DNA from: Bacillota bacterium | Lineage (GTDB): Bacteria > Bacillota > Negativicutes > Sporomusales > CTSoil-080 | NCBI GenBank assembly: GCA_017889725.1 | Contig: JAGGAE010000012.1 | Location: 1-36,246 of the forward strand | Direction of reading: 5' to 3' | Length of the DNA stretch: 36,246 nucleotides | Shown here: positions 16,232 to 25,500 of the stretch, piece by piece | Numbering within the stretch: the stretch's first letter is position 1 | How the letters are laid out: the number at the start of each line of letters is the position of its first letter | Made by a program: the position numbers and the translations under genes | Notes under the pieces: generated by a model | What the model was told of the DNA's origin: nothing | Databases searched by the model: none | What the model saw: the letters and a program-made list of their open reading frames with translations, nothing else

Positions 16232-16246
16232 TTGTTGTTGGTAATA

Positions 16247-16592
16247 TTAACGTTTTGAGAACTGAGAAGCTTTACGGGCTTTTTTGAGGCCGTATTTCCG
16301 ACGTTCTTTTTCACGCGGGTCACGGGTCAAAAGACGCCCGCGCAATACCATGACGAACAGCACCTGCCTGTCCGGTAGGACCGCCACCTTGTACCTTCGC
16401 CAAAACATCATATTTGCCAAGTGTATCGGTAACGTTGAGCGGTTGTTTTACAATCAGCTCTAACGTTTTTAAACCAAAGTACTTGTCCAGAGGGCGATCG
16501 TTGACAATGATGTTGCCCTCGCCCGGAACCAAACGAACTCTGGCAACCGAGGTTTTTCTGCGGCCTGTGCCGTAGTAGTTAACCAATGCCAT
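16247..16592 (-). pseudogene. rpsI: 30S ribosomal protein S9, with a short internal deletion and frameshift
   Basis: S9 contacts 16S rRNA near the P site. From ATG 16592 the frame reads [21 protein letters not shown] through [18 protein letters not shown], then shifts near 16334 and hits a stop at 16320–16322. The C-terminus continues in another frame, [28 protein letters not shown], ending at 16247 with the universal SKR tail. About 15 residues (LL-DPEYRPALKKAG in relatives) are missing. S9 is needed for growth, so a true mutation this severe is improbable. It follows rplM by 23 bases, as in most bacteria. Confidence 0.9.
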
Positions 16593-16615
16593 ATACTTGT
16601 TCCTCCTTCCGGTAA

Positions 16616-17053
16616 TTATCGAACGTTAATTTCGAGTATTTCTGGTTGCTGTGCATCATGCGGATGGGTTGATCCGCGATATACTTTCAGCTTGCGGTAC
16701 ATTTGACGACCCAGGCTGTTTTTCGGCAGCATGCCTTTTACAGCAATTTCCAACAGTCTTTCCGGTCTTTCGGCAAGCATTTTACCAGCGGTAGTAAAGG
16801 TGGTACCGCCTGGATACCCGGAATGACGGAAGTAGGTTTTCTGTACCAATTTTTTACCTGTCAAATGAACTTTAGCGGCATTTATAATGATCACATGATC
16901 GCCGGTGTCCACATGAGGGGTATATGTCGGTTTATGTTTACCGCGCAGAATTTTAGCAACTTCAGCAGCAAGTCTACCAAGTGTTTTGCCTTCTGCGTCA
17001 ACAACGTACCATTTACGTTCTATATTGGCTTGATTAGCCATAAACGTTTTCAT
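16616..17053 (-). CDS. rplM: 50S ribosomal protein L13
   Basis: L13 is an early-assembly 23S rRNA-binding protein. The 145-residue sequence is complete: [48 protein letters not shown] and the [14 protein letters not shown] tail. ATG 17053 follows AGGAGGGAT; a second in-frame ATG (17041, [11 protein letters not shown]) lacks a ribosome site. It has its own promoter and structured leader, and is co-transcribed with rpsI. Confidence 0.97.
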   Translation of the reverse strand: MKTFMANQANIERKWYVVDAEGKTLGRLAAEVAKILRGKHKPTYTPHVDTGDHVIIINAAKVHLTGKKLVQKTYFRHSGYPGGTTFTTAGKMLAERPERLLEIAVKGMLPKNSLGRQMYRKLKVYRGSTHPHDAQQPEILEINVR

Positions 17054-17092
17054 TCGATATCCCTCCTTGTTGCAAGCGTATATTACAATATT

Positions 17093-17135
17093 ATTTTGGC
17101 CTTTATTCCGGGGCTAATGGAATATATGGCAAAAT
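17093..17135 (-). ncRNA. Structured 5' leader of rplM–rpsI, candidate L13 leader
   Basis: In the transcribed strand an outer stem ATTTTGCC (17128–17135) pairs with GGCCAAAAT (17093–17101, one bulge), enclosing an inner stem TATTCC (17119–17124) with GGAATA (17104–17109). The fold starts a few bases after the predicted start site. Firmicutes are known to carry an autoregulatory L13 leader before rplM; position and form agree, but the match to that family's consensus was not tested. Confidence 0.5.
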
Positions 17136-17146
17136 CTCACGAAGAT

Positions 17147-17175
17147 ATTGTATTAAAAAGAGAAGTCAATGTCAA
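17147..17175 (-). promoter_or_regulatory. Sigma-A-type promoter of rplM–rpsI
   Basis: On the minus strand a consensus TTGACA (17170–17175) and TACAAT (17147–17152, 5 of 6) are separated by 17 bases. Transcription would start near 17140, giving a leader of about 87 bases ahead of rplM. This separates rplM–rpsI from truA. Confidence 0.75.
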
Positions 17176-17220
17176 GGGATTTCCCTTGTCTTATCATATT
17201 TTTTCTTCAAACCGGTTTAA

Positions 17221-17958
17221 TTAGTAAAAGATTTCTTTTAAGTATAACCCTTGCGGCGGTGCAGTTATTCCAGCCTGAGCACGATTACAGCCTTGCAAAA
17301 TATTCCGAAAATCAGATACGGTCTTTTTTCCCGTACCGACATCTACCAAAGTTCCTACTATGTTACGAACCATGTGGTAGAGAAACCCGGTCCCCTGTAT
17401 TTGAATTTCAATTATTTCGTGATCTTGCCTGCAGTTTGCCGCCAACATTGTGCGTACTGGGCTAATGGGAGGACCACCTGCGCCGCGAAATGCCGAAAAA
17501 TCGTGCTCGCCGATAACAGCTTGTATAGCCTCATGCATGAGAAGAACGTCCAAATTCTTCCTAATGTGCCAGACATAGTTACGCTGAAAAGGGTTTGGCA
17601 GAGGACTCACGTAAAGACGGTATTGATAAATTTTACTTTTGGCAGAGTAACGGGCATGGAAATCGTCCTCAACCTCTTCTGCCTTGGTAATGACAATATC
17701 TCCCGGCAGCACGCTTTTGGCCGCGTAAGGAACTTTTTCGGTGGGTATAGAACCATAGATAACAAATGAAATAACTTGCCGGTAAGCGTGGACTCCGGCA
17801 TCCGTGCGTGCCGCTCCAAATACTGTTATCGGATGCCCAAATATTTTCCCAAGCTTTTCCTCTAGTACCTCCTGCACGGTAATGGCATTAGCCTGTCGTT
17901 GAAATCCGTGGTAGGCAGTACCGTCATAGGCAACCGTTAGCTTTAGTTTGCGACCCAT
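17221..17958 (-). CDS. truA: tRNA pseudouridine(38-40) synthase TruA
   Basis: TruA isomerises uridines 38–40 in the anticodon stem of many tRNAs. The 245-residue protein starts at ATG 17958 (MGRKLKLTVAYDGTAYHGFQRQ) with GGTGG upstream, inside the end of ecfT. It contains the catalytic aspartate in GAARTDAGVHA (Asp53), then DDFHARYSAKSK and GTGFLYHMVRN. Full length. The order ecfA1-ecfA2-ecfT-truA-rplM-rpsI is standard in Firmicutes. Confidence 0.96.
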   Translation of the reverse strand: MGRKLKLTVAYDGTAYHGFQRQANAITVQEVLEEKLGKIFGHPITVFGAARTDAGVHAYRQVISFVIYGSIPTEKVPYAAKSVLPGDIVITKAEEVEDDFHARYSAKSKIYQYRLYVSPLPNPFQRNYVWHIRKNLDVLLMHEAIQAVIGEHDFSAFRGAGGPPISPVRTMLAANCRQDHEIIEIQIQGTGFLYHMVRNIVGTLVDVGTGKKTVSDFRNILQGCNRAQAGITAPPQGLYLKEIFY

Positions 17959-18746
17959 CGTAAACCACCAACACACGCTATAACTATAAGGGCTACAACA
18001 AACGCCAGCCAGTCTCGCATATGATACTTGAGTTCTTTCATACGGGTCCGGTTTTCACCGCCCCGGTAACAGCGCGCCTCCATGGCTACTGCTAATTCAT
18101 CAGCCCGTCGAAAGGCGCTTATGAATAAGGGTACCAATAAAGGGACCATATTTTTGACTCGCTGCAATATGTTGCCATGGATAAAATCTGCCCCTCTCGC
18201 GGTTTGCGCCTTCATAATACGGTCGGTTTCTTCCAGCAGGGTAGGTATAAACCGGAGGGCAATGGTCATCATCATAGCAATTTCATGGGCCGGTAAGCCA
18301 ATGCGCCGAAACGGGCTTAATAGGTGTTCCACCCCGTCCGTCAATACGAGAGGAGATGTAGTAAGAGTGAGTATGGAAGCGATAATAATGAGTAATACCA
18401 GCCGGACCGTCATGAACAAAGCCTGCTGGAGCCCTTCCATCGTTGCGGTGAGTGGTCCTATGTTCAGGATTACCGTCCCTGGTGTAGAAAATATATGAAC
18501 GCTGACGGTAAGCAGGATTAAGAGCCACAAAGGTTTTATCGAACGGGCTATATGCTTAATCGGCACTCCCGCTTTACTTATGATAAATCCGCTAAATAGT
18601 ATAAGCAGTCCGTACGAAGAATAATTGCCTGCCAGAAATATTCCACCGAAAAACAGCAACGTAATGAATATTTTTATACGTGGATCCAATCTGTGAATAA
18701 TTGAATTTCCTGGAAAATATTGTCCAAGGGTGATATCCGTCAGCAT
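17943..18746 (-). CDS. ecfT: ECF transporter transmembrane component EcfT
   Basis: EcfT is the membrane scaffold that links the two ATPases to interchangeable substrate-binding S proteins for vitamins and metals. The 267-residue protein has the usual five or so membrane helices (for example LWLLILLTVSVHIF, VRLVLLIIIASILTL, WLAFVVALIVIACV) and the two coupling motifs, AQTARGAD and AMEARCYRGG, which dock in the ATPases. ATG 18746 begins directly after the ecfA2 stop. No S-component gene is present here, as expected for a shared (group II) module. Confidence 0.93.
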   Translation of the reverse strand: MLTDITLGQYFPGNSIIHRLDPRIKIFITLLFFGGIFLAGNYSSYGLLILFSGFIISKAGVPIKHIARSIKPLWLLILLTVSVHIFSTPGTVILNIGPLTATMEGLQQALFMTVRLVLLIIIASILTLTTSPLVLTDGVEHLLSPFRRIGLPAHEIAMMMTIALRFIPTLLEETDRIMKAQTARGADFIHGNILQRVKNMVPLLVPLFISAFRRADELAVAMEARCYRGGENRTRMKELKYHMRDWLAFVVALIVIACVGGLRWVAN

Positions 18747-19607
18747 TTACCTTTTTCGCCCCCTTGCCGCCAAAATGGCATCTGTTGCTGCTTCTGGTGT
18801 AAGAGGCATACCTTCGACGGTTAGCCCCCGTTCCGACAGTTCGGCTAACAATGTGCATACACTTGGAACATCGACACCGGCGACAGCAAGTTTTTCTCGT
18901 CCATGGCGAAATACTTCCTGGGGTGGTCCATCCAGGCCGATCATTCCGTCATTCATTACGATCAGCCTGTCGGCCAGTTTAGCCACTTCCTCCATGCTAT
19001 GAGACACAAGTATAACAGTGGTTTCCGTGGTTTTGTGCAACTCGAGAATTTGCTCCAGTATTTCTTCCCGCCCGCGCGGGTCGAGTCCGGCAGATGGTTC
19101 ATCCAAAATCAAGTATTCTGGTTCCAAAGCTATGACTCCAGCTATGGCAACCCGCCGCATCTGTCCACCGCTAAGCTGAAAAGGAGATCGTTTGCCAAAG
19201 GCTTCCCTATCAAGCCCGACGAACTGTAAGGCGCTGGTCACTCTTCGTTCTACTTCCTCGGAACTAAGCCCAAGATTGCGCGGACCAAAAGCAATGTCTT
19301 CATAGATGGTTTCTTCGAAAAGCTGGTGTTCAGGATATTGAAAGACCATCCCCACTTTTCGCCGTGCGTTCCGTGCAGGCATCCCTTTTGCGTTAAGATC
19401 TATACCTTCCACCGAAACCGTTCCCTGGCTAGGTTTTAATATTCCATTCATATGTTGGACCAAGGTAGATTTACCTGAGCCCGTATGACCTATAATCCCA
19501 ACAAATTCGCCTTGTTTAATTTCAAGGTTTATATTTTTTAACGCTGTTTGTTCAAACGGTGTTCCGGCCATATAGACATAGTTAACATCAGTAAATACTA
19601 TGGACAT
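18747..19607 (-). CDS. ecfA2: ECF transporter ATPase EcfA2
   Basis: The 286-residue ABC ATPase has Walker A GHTGSGKST (residues 40–48), the Q-loop FQYPEHQLFEETI, signature LSGGQMRRVAIAG, Walker B LILDEPSAGLDP and the switch histidine in LVSHSMEE. FQYPEHQLF and the SGGQMRR signature are typical of EcfA2 (EcfA'). ATG 19607 was chosen, four bases after GGAGG; it overlaps ecfA1 by 10 bases. The partner ATPase is ecfA1; together they energise vitamin uptake. Confidence 0.93.
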   Translation of the reverse strand: MSIVFTDVNYVYMAGTPFEQTALKNINLEIKQGEFVGIIGHTGSGKSTLVQHMNGILKPSQGTVSVEGIDLNAKGMPARNARRKVGMVFQYPEHQLFEETIYEDIAFGPRNLGLSSEEVERRVTSALQFVGLDREAFGKRSPFQLSGGQMRRVAIAGVIALEPEYLILDEPSAGLDPRGREEILEQILELHKTTETTVILVSHSMEEVAKLADRLIVMNDGMIGLDGPPQEVFRHGREKLAVAGVDVPSVCTLLAELSERGLTVEGMPLTPEAATDAILAARGRKR

Positions 19608-20428
19608 AGCGCCTCCGCCAGCTCCTTGTTCGTTATAATCGTGTCTGGTAAAGACAGTCCTTTTTCCCGTAACCTCCATGCAACATCAGCGGCTACAGGA
19701 ACATCCAATCCTAGTGTTTTTAGACGCTCAACCTGACTGAATACCTCAACAGGTGTGCCTTGAAGCGCCAGGCTTCCCTGATTTACTACCACAACTCTAT
19801 GGGCATATACCGCTTCTTCCATAGCGTGTGTAATGTAAACGATGGTCATTCCTTTTTCGTTTAGGTTCTGTACTGTTTTCAGAACCTCTTTTCTGCCTAC
19901 AGGGTCGAGCATAGCCGTAGGCTCGTCCAACACCAGGCACTTTGGCCGCATAGCAAGCATCCCCGCTATAGCTATTCTCTGTTTTTGCCCCCCGCTTAAA
20001 CGATGCGGCGGGTGAAGCCGGTACTCCGTCATGTCGACCAATTGCAGGGCTTCATCCACCCTCCGTACGATTTCTGACGGTTCCACTCCCAGGTTTTCCG
20101 GTCCAAAAGCAACGTCTTCTTCAACGACAGCAGCCACTAATTGATTATCCGGATTTTGAAATACCATGCCCACGGTTTGACGGATTTGCCATAGGTAGGT
20201 TTCGGAATCCGTTGGGTGTCCGTTTACTAAACATTGGCCTGCTGTAGGTTGCAAGAGTCCGTTAAAGTGTTTGGCCAACGTTGATTTCCCTGATCCATTG
20301 GTGCCGATAATAGCAACAAATTCGCCGCTATGTATGGTAAGTGTAATATCTTTGAGGGCCGTTACTATTTCCCCGTCAGGACCGACATAACTATGCCCCA
20401 AATTTACAGTTTTAATCAATTCTTCCAT
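19598..20428 (-). CDS. ecfA1: ECF transporter ATPase EcfA1
   Basis: The 276-residue ABC ATPase has Walker A GTNGSGKST (42–50), Q-loop FQNPDNQLVAAVVEEDVAFG, signature LSGGQKQRIAIAG, Walker B LVLDEPTAMLDP and ITHAMEEA. FQNPDNQ and SGGQKQR distinguish it from EcfA2. ATG 20428 lies six bases after AAGGAG; an upstream TTG at 20443 overlaps that site. It is the first gene of the ecf–truA run and follows rplQ by about 160 bases of hairpin-rich DNA, so read-through from the alpha operon or an unseen promoter must drive it. Confidence 0.93.
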   Translation of the reverse strand: MEELIKTVNLGHSYVGPDGEIVTALKDITLTIHSGEFVAIIGTNGSGKSTLAKHFNGLLQPTAGQCLVNGHPTDSETYLWQIRQTVGMVFQNPDNQLVAAVVEEDVAFGPENLGVEPSEIVRRVDEALQLVDMTEYRLHPPHRLSGGQKQRIAIAGMLAMRPKCLVLDEPTAMLDPVGRKEVLKTVQNLNEKGMTIVYITHAMEEAVYAHRVVVVNQGSLALQGTPVEVFSQVERLKTLGLDVPVAADVAWRLREKGLSLPDTIITNKELAEALCP

Positions 20429-20478
20429 GTCTGACTCCTTCAATTTGATCGCAGGGGATGCTCAGTCATGTTTTTTTA

Positions 20479-20515
20479 CGCCCTATAGCAGGATAGGGCG
20501 ACCTTGAGGTCGCCC
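20479..20515. repeat. Overlapping, mutually exclusive palindromes between rplQ and ecfA1
   Basis: Two perfect 8-bp stems share five bases: CGCCCTAT/ATAGGGCG (20479–20486 with 20493–20500) and GGGCGACC/GGTCGCCC (20496–20503 with 20508–20515). Only one can form at a time. No T-run follows either, so neither is a standard terminator. The 10-mer GGTCGCCCCA at its end recurs in the tuf–rpsJ gap. Confidence 0.5.
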
Positions 20516-20586
20516 CAGACTAAAAACAATATAAATGAAAACCAGGCGACCCGCCAGAATACCTGTCTTTGCCACCTGGGTCAAAA

Positions 20587-20925
20587 CTAAACTAACTCCA
20601 GAATCACCATAGGAGCAGCATCGCCGCGGCGTGGCCCTAATTTTAATATTCTGGTATAACCACCCTGACGAGTCGCATATTTCGGTGCAACTTCATCAAA
20701 TAATTTTGCGGTAACTTTTTCATCCACAATATACGATAACACTTGGCGACGTGCATGCAAATCGCCCCGTTTAGCCAATGTAATCATTTTTGCGGCTAAT
20801 CCACTGACTTCCTTAGCTTTTGCCTCAGTTGTCTCAATACGCTCATGCGCAAAGAAGGAAGTCAACAAGCTGCGAAATAGTGCTTTGCGGGCACTGCTGT
20901 CGCGGCCCAATTTGCGGTAAAACAT
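20587..20925 (-). CDS. rplQ: 50S ribosomal protein L17
   Basis: L17 lines the peptide exit tunnel of the large subunit. The 112-residue protein is complete: [36 protein letters not shown] and the C-terminal [31 protein letters not shown] precedes ATG 20925. It is the last gene of the alpha operon, 16 bases after rpoA. Confidence 0.97.
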   Translation of the reverse strand: MFYRKLGRDSSARKALFRSLLTSFFAHERIETTEAKAKEVSGLAAKMITLAKRGDLHARRQVLSYIVDEKVTAKLFDEVAPKYATRQGGYTRILKLGPRRGDAAPMVILELV

Positions 20926-20941
20926 AAATTACCCTCCCCTC

Positions 20942-21901
20942 TTACTCCTCGTTTTCGGCCAGTGACAAGCCTAGTTCTTCCAGTTTCTTCTTGACTTCGT
21001 CAAGCGACTTACGACCTAGGTTGCGCACTTTCATCATGTCATCTTCACTTTTTTGAACCAGTTCAGCAACAGTATTAATACTGGCACGTTTTAAGCAGTT
21101 GTAGGAACGAACGGACAGTTCTAAATCTTCAATGGTCATTTCCATGGATTTGACGCCTTCTTCTTCCACTACTTCTGCAAAGGTACCATCAGTTATATCG
21201 TCTTCAGTAAAGTTGCCAACCATATTCTGGAATAGCTTCAGGTGAGCAACCAGTACACTGGCCGCTCTACTGACCGCTTCTTCAGGACGAATGCTGCCGT
21301 TGGTCCAAACTTCAAGTGTAAGTTTGTCATAGTCAGTTACATTGCCGACCCGGGTGTCAGTTACACTGTAGTTTACCCGAAGTATCGGCGAAAAGATTGA
21401 ATCGATAGGTATTACACCTATAACGTGGTCAGGCTTTTTGTTTTTATCGGCGGAAACATAGCCCCGTCCGCGTTCTACTGTCAGTTCCATGCTGAGAGTT
21501 GCGCCGGTATCCAGGGTTGCAATGTGCAACTCTGGGTTAAGCACTTCCACGTCGCCATCACCGACAATATCACCGGCAGTGACTGCTCCTTCACCGCTTG
21601 CATCTATACGTACCGTTTTGGCTTCATCGCCATTCATGGTAAGATAGAGCTCTTTTAAGTTCAAAATAATATCGGTGACGTCTTCCCGAACCCCGGAAAT
21701 AGTAGAGAATTCGTGAAGCACGCCGTCAATACGAACCGAGGTTACAGCAGCCCCCGGCAAGGATGATAAGAGTATCCGCCGCAAGCTATTACCCAAGGTA
21801 ATACCGTATCCGCGTTCTAGCGGTTCACATATAAACTTACCGTAACGGTTGTCTTCACTAATTTCCACTATTTCGATTTTCGGTTTTTCGATCTCGATCA
21901 T
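20942..21901 (-). CDS. rpoA: DNA-directed RNA polymerase subunit alpha
   Basis: Alpha dimerises to nucleate RNA polymerase assembly, and its C-terminal domain binds UP elements and activators. I chose ATG 21901 ([11 protein letters not shown]), with GAGGAGGG upstream, giving 319 residues. The N-terminal domain shows [21 protein letters not shown] and HEFSTISGV; the C-terminal helix-hairpin domain shows [17 protein letters not shown] and [21 protein letters not shown]. Complete. Confidence 0.97.
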   Translation of the reverse strand: MIEIEKPKIEIVEISEDNRYGKFICEPLERGYGITLGNSLRRILLSSLPGAAVTSVRIDGVLHEFSTISGVREDVTDIILNLKELYLTMNGDEAKTVRIDASGEGAVTAGDIVGDGDVEVLNPELHIATLDTGATLSMELTVERGRGYVSADKNKKPDHVIGVIPIDSIFSPILRVNYSVTDTRVGNVTDYDKLTLEVWTNGSIRPEEAVSRAASVLVAHLKLFQNMVGNFTEDDITDGTFAEVVEEEGVKSMEMTIEDLELSVRSYNCLKRASINTVAELVQKSEDDMMKVRNLGRKSLDEVKKKLEELGLSLAENEE

Positions 21902-21966
21902 CCGGAAAAAACCCTCCTCTTTGCGCAAGCTAAAAAAGTTACGCCGCTTCCATTGTTGAGGGCAGA

Positions 21967-22599
21967 TTAACGAGAGTACAATTCAACAATGAAGTGTTCT
22001 TGAATCGGAACATCAATTTCCTCCCGAGCAGGAAAACGCACTACTTTACCAGTAGCGTCCTGCGGCGACAATTCCAGCCACGCCGGAACAGTTTTGGTAG
22101 CCAAGGCTTCCAAATTTTCTTTCAAGAGTGGTGATTCTTTGCTGCCCTCTTTTACTTGAATTACAGCATCTGGCTTAACCAAGTAAGACGGAATATCTAC
22201 CCGATGGCCATTTACCATGAAATGACCATGCCGTACCAATTGTCTTGCCTGAGTGCGGCTTGATGCAAACCCGAGCCGGAATACTACGTTGTCCAACCTT
22301 CTTTCTAACATTACAAGAAGGTTTTCCCCGGTAATCCCTTTTTGACGGTCAGCTTTTTCAAAGTATGCGTGGAACTGACGTTCTAAAACGCCATACATAC
22401 GGCGAGCTTTTTGCTTCTCGCGAAGCTGAATTCCGTACTCAGATACTTTCTTTCGAGCCTGTTTTTGCCCATGCTGCCCCGGAGCATAACTGCGGCGGGA
22501 GAAAGAGCATTTATCGCTGTAACATCTATCGCCTTTTAGGTACAATTTAGCACCTTCGCGGCGGCATTGTCGGCAAACCGAACCTACATATCTTGCCAT
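21967..22599 (-). CDS. rpsD: 30S ribosomal protein S4 (zinc-binding form)
   Basis: S4 is a primary 16S rRNA-binding protein and a translational regulator in many bacteria. The 210-residue protein has four N-terminal cysteines, CRQC (9–12) and, further on, CYSDKC, forming a zinc site (C+ form). It then shows [10 protein letters not shown], the S4 RNA-binding domain [21 protein letters not shown], and [14 protein letters not shown] precedes ATG 22599. Complete; between rpsK and rpoA as usual. Confidence 0.97.
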   Translation of the reverse strand: MARYVGSVCRQCRREGAKLYLKGDRCYSDKCSFSRRSYAPGQHGQKQARKKVSEYGIQLREKQKARRMYGVLERQFHAYFEKADRQKGITGENLLVMLERRLDNVVFRLGFASSRTQARQLVRHGHFMVNGHRVDIPSYLVKPDAVIQVKEGSKESPLLKENLEALATKTVPAWLELSPQDATGKVVRFPAREEIDVPIQEHFIVELYSR

Positions 22600-22624
22600 T
22601 CTCGTCTAACACCTCCCGAAATCC

Positions 22625-23017
22625 TTATACTCTTCTACGTTTAGGCGGACGGCAGCCATTGTGAGGAATGGGTGTAACGTCCTTAATAAGATTTACTTCC
22701 AACCCAGCCGCTTGGAGCGACCGAATAGCTGCTTCCCGTCCAGCTCCCGGGCCTTTTACAAATACTTCGATTTGTTTCATGCCATGTTCCATAGCTGCTT
22801 TTGCAGCTTGTTCCGCTGCCATTTGAGCTGCGAAAGGGGTGCTTTTTCGTGAGCCTTTAAAGCCCATACCACCAGCACTGGCCCAGGAAATAGCGTTGCC
22901 CTTAGAGTCAGTGATAGTAACAATGGTGTTGTTAAAAGTTGAACGAATATGAGCGACGCCATACTCGACGTTTTTACGTTCGCGACGTTTGGGTCTAACG
23001 GCTTTCTTTGTTGCCAA
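22625..23017 (-). CDS. rpsK: 30S ribosomal protein S11
   Basis: S11 forms part of the mRNA exit platform of the small subunit. The 130-residue protein is complete, with [39 protein letters not shown] and the C-terminal [18 protein letters not shown]. The start is an unusual TTG (23017), with GGAGGG well placed 7 bases upstream. Confidence 0.97.
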   Translation of the reverse strand: MATKKAVRPKRRERKNVEYGVAHIRSTFNNTIVTITDSKGNAISWASAGGMGFKGSRKSTPFAAQMAAEQAAKAAMEHGMKQIEVFVKGPGAGREAAIRSLQAAGLEVNLIKDVTPIPHNGCRPPKRRRV

Positions 23018-23030
23018 GCTTTATCCCTCC

Positions 23031-23402
23031 CTACTTTTTCCGTTTCGCACCGACCGTTTTCTTCGGTCCTTTACGTGTACGGGCATTGGTCTTAGTTTTT
23101 TGTCCCCGGACCGGTAACCCCATCCGGTGGCGTTTTCCGCGGTAAGAACCAATCTCAATCAAACGTTTAATGTTGAGTGATTCTTCACGACGAAGGTCGC
23201 CTTCTGTCTTATAATTCTTATCAATATTTTCCCTGATTTTGGAAACTTCTTCCTCGGTCAGATCACGTACTCGCGTTTCGGGATTAATTCCGGTAGCAGC
23301 CAAAACTTCTTTGGAAAGAGTAAGGCCTATACCAAAAATGTATGTCAATGCAATTTCTACCCGTTTATCGCGCGGTAAATCAACTCCGGCTATACGTGCC
23401 AT
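23031..23402 (-). CDS. rpsM: 30S ribosomal protein S13
   Basis: S13 sits in the head of the 30S subunit and contacts P-site tRNA and the 50S subunit. The 123-residue sequence is complete, [26 protein letters not shown] through [14 protein letters not shown] and the basic tail [13 protein letters not shown] 23402 follows GGAGG by ten bases; the gene lies 14 bases after rpmJ. Confidence 0.97.
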   Translation of the reverse strand: MARIAGVDLPRDKRVEIALTYIFGIGLTLSKEVLAATGINPETRVRDLTEEEVSKIRENIDKNYKTEGDLRREESLNIKRLIEIGSYRGKRHRMGLPVRGQKTKTNARTRKGPKKTVGAKRKK

Positions 23403-23416
23403 TCAGCATGCACCTC

Positions 23417-23530
23417 CTAACCTTGTTTCTGTTTATGTTTTGGATTCTCGCAAATCACCATTACGTTACCATGACGCTTGATAATTTTGCACTTCTCGCA
23501 TATGGTTTTGACCGACGGTCTAACCTTCAT
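23417..23530 (-). CDS. rpmJ: 50S ribosomal protein L36
   Basis: I translated this short gene directly: 37 residues, [20 protein letters not shown] followed by the end [18 protein letters not shown] counted from the shared histidine. The cysteines (two in CEKC, one in ICENP) and the late histidine form the zinc ribbon of the C+ type L36. AGGAGG precedes ATG 23530. Position between infA and rpsM is the standard one. Confidence 0.96.
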   Translation of the reverse strand: MKVRPSVKTICEKCKIIKRHGNVMVICENPKHKQKQG

Positions 23531-23559
23531 GTTTAAACCTCCTTAAATCCCGCGAAACC

Positions 23560-23778
23560 CTATTTATAACGGTAGGTAATACGGCCGCGTTTCAAATCAT
23601 AAGGCGTCAGTTCAATAAGCACTTTATCACCCGGTAAAATCCGTATAAAGTGCATCCGAATTTTACCAGATATATGGGCCATTACGACATGCCCGTTATC
23701 CAGTTTAACTTGAAACATTGCATTTGGCAACGCTTCAACAACAATTCCTTCTACTTCAATAACATCTTGTTTGGACAT
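23560..23778 (-). CDS. infA: Translation initiation factor IF-1
   Basis: IF-1 binds the 30S A site during initiation. The 72-residue OB-fold protein runs [20 protein letters not shown] to the end [16 protein letters not shown] 23778 has GGAGGG upstream; a longer frame that begins at 23820 lacks a site and overlaps the preceding gene. Complete. Confidence 0.97.
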   Translation of the reverse strand: MSKQDVIEVEGIVVEALPNAMFQVKLDNGHVVMAHISGKIRMHFIRILPGDKVLIELTPYDLKRGRITYRYK

Positions 23779-23804
23779 GAGACTCCCTCCTCGTCCGCAT
23801 CTCA

Positions 23805-24080
23805 CTACTCTCCGGTGCACTCACAGGCTCTGAGTGCCTGACGAATGTCTTCATCAGTAACCTTCGCGCCAACCGTGAGTTTTTCTGCGACACTTTTATC
23901 AATTAACTCTAGGACACTGATGTGCCGGATATTTTTCATTTTGGGCTTGGCGATTCTGCGCTTCCGTCCATCCGCCAACCATACTCCATTGGGGACTTTT
24001 AGCCCTACAACAAGATAAGTGTTTCCCTTATCCCGCCCGGCGTTAGCACGTACCACCTGTCCTACGCTTACAACATCCAC
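23805..24080 (-). CDS. KOW-domain RNA-binding protein (L14e-like)
   Basis: This 91-residue protein begins with a KOW motif, [23 protein letters not shown], followed by [18 protein letters not shown] and a C-terminal acidic/cysteine tail ending CECTGE. Firmicutes often encode such an L14e/L6e-like protein between map and infA; it is thought to bind RNA or the ribosome, with no firm role. The start is GTG 24080, seven bases after AGGGGG. It lies 11 bases after map, in the middle of the spc–alpha run. Confidence 0.85.
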   Translation of the reverse strand: MDVVSVGQVVRANAGRDKGNTYLVVGLKVPNGVWLADGRKRRIAKPKMKNIRHISVLELIDKSVAEKLTVGAKVTDEDIRQALRACECTGE

Positions 24081-24091
24081 AGGCGCGCCCC

Positions 24092-25500
<1,409 letters not shown>

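Larger units (their letters stand above)
15815..16246. other. 432-base non-coding, AT-rich intergenic region
   Basis: No reading frame with a ribosome site was found. The region holds three terminator-like hairpins, all with T-runs on the minus strand (listed separately), and a small direct repeat TTGTTAC near 16071 and 16082. No consensus promoter is clear. The 170 bases between 16030 and 16200 are unexplained and could hold a small RNA or the debris of a lost gene. Confidence 0.5.

Noticed and set aside
15815-16246. tRNA or insertion-sequence remnant in the intergenic gap
   Set aside because: No cloverleaf, CCA end, transposase fragment or terminal inverted repeat could be found; the palindromes are terminator-like.
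17041-17053. Downstream ATG (17041) as the rplM start
   Set aside because: The AGGAGGG site is correctly spaced only for ATG 17053.
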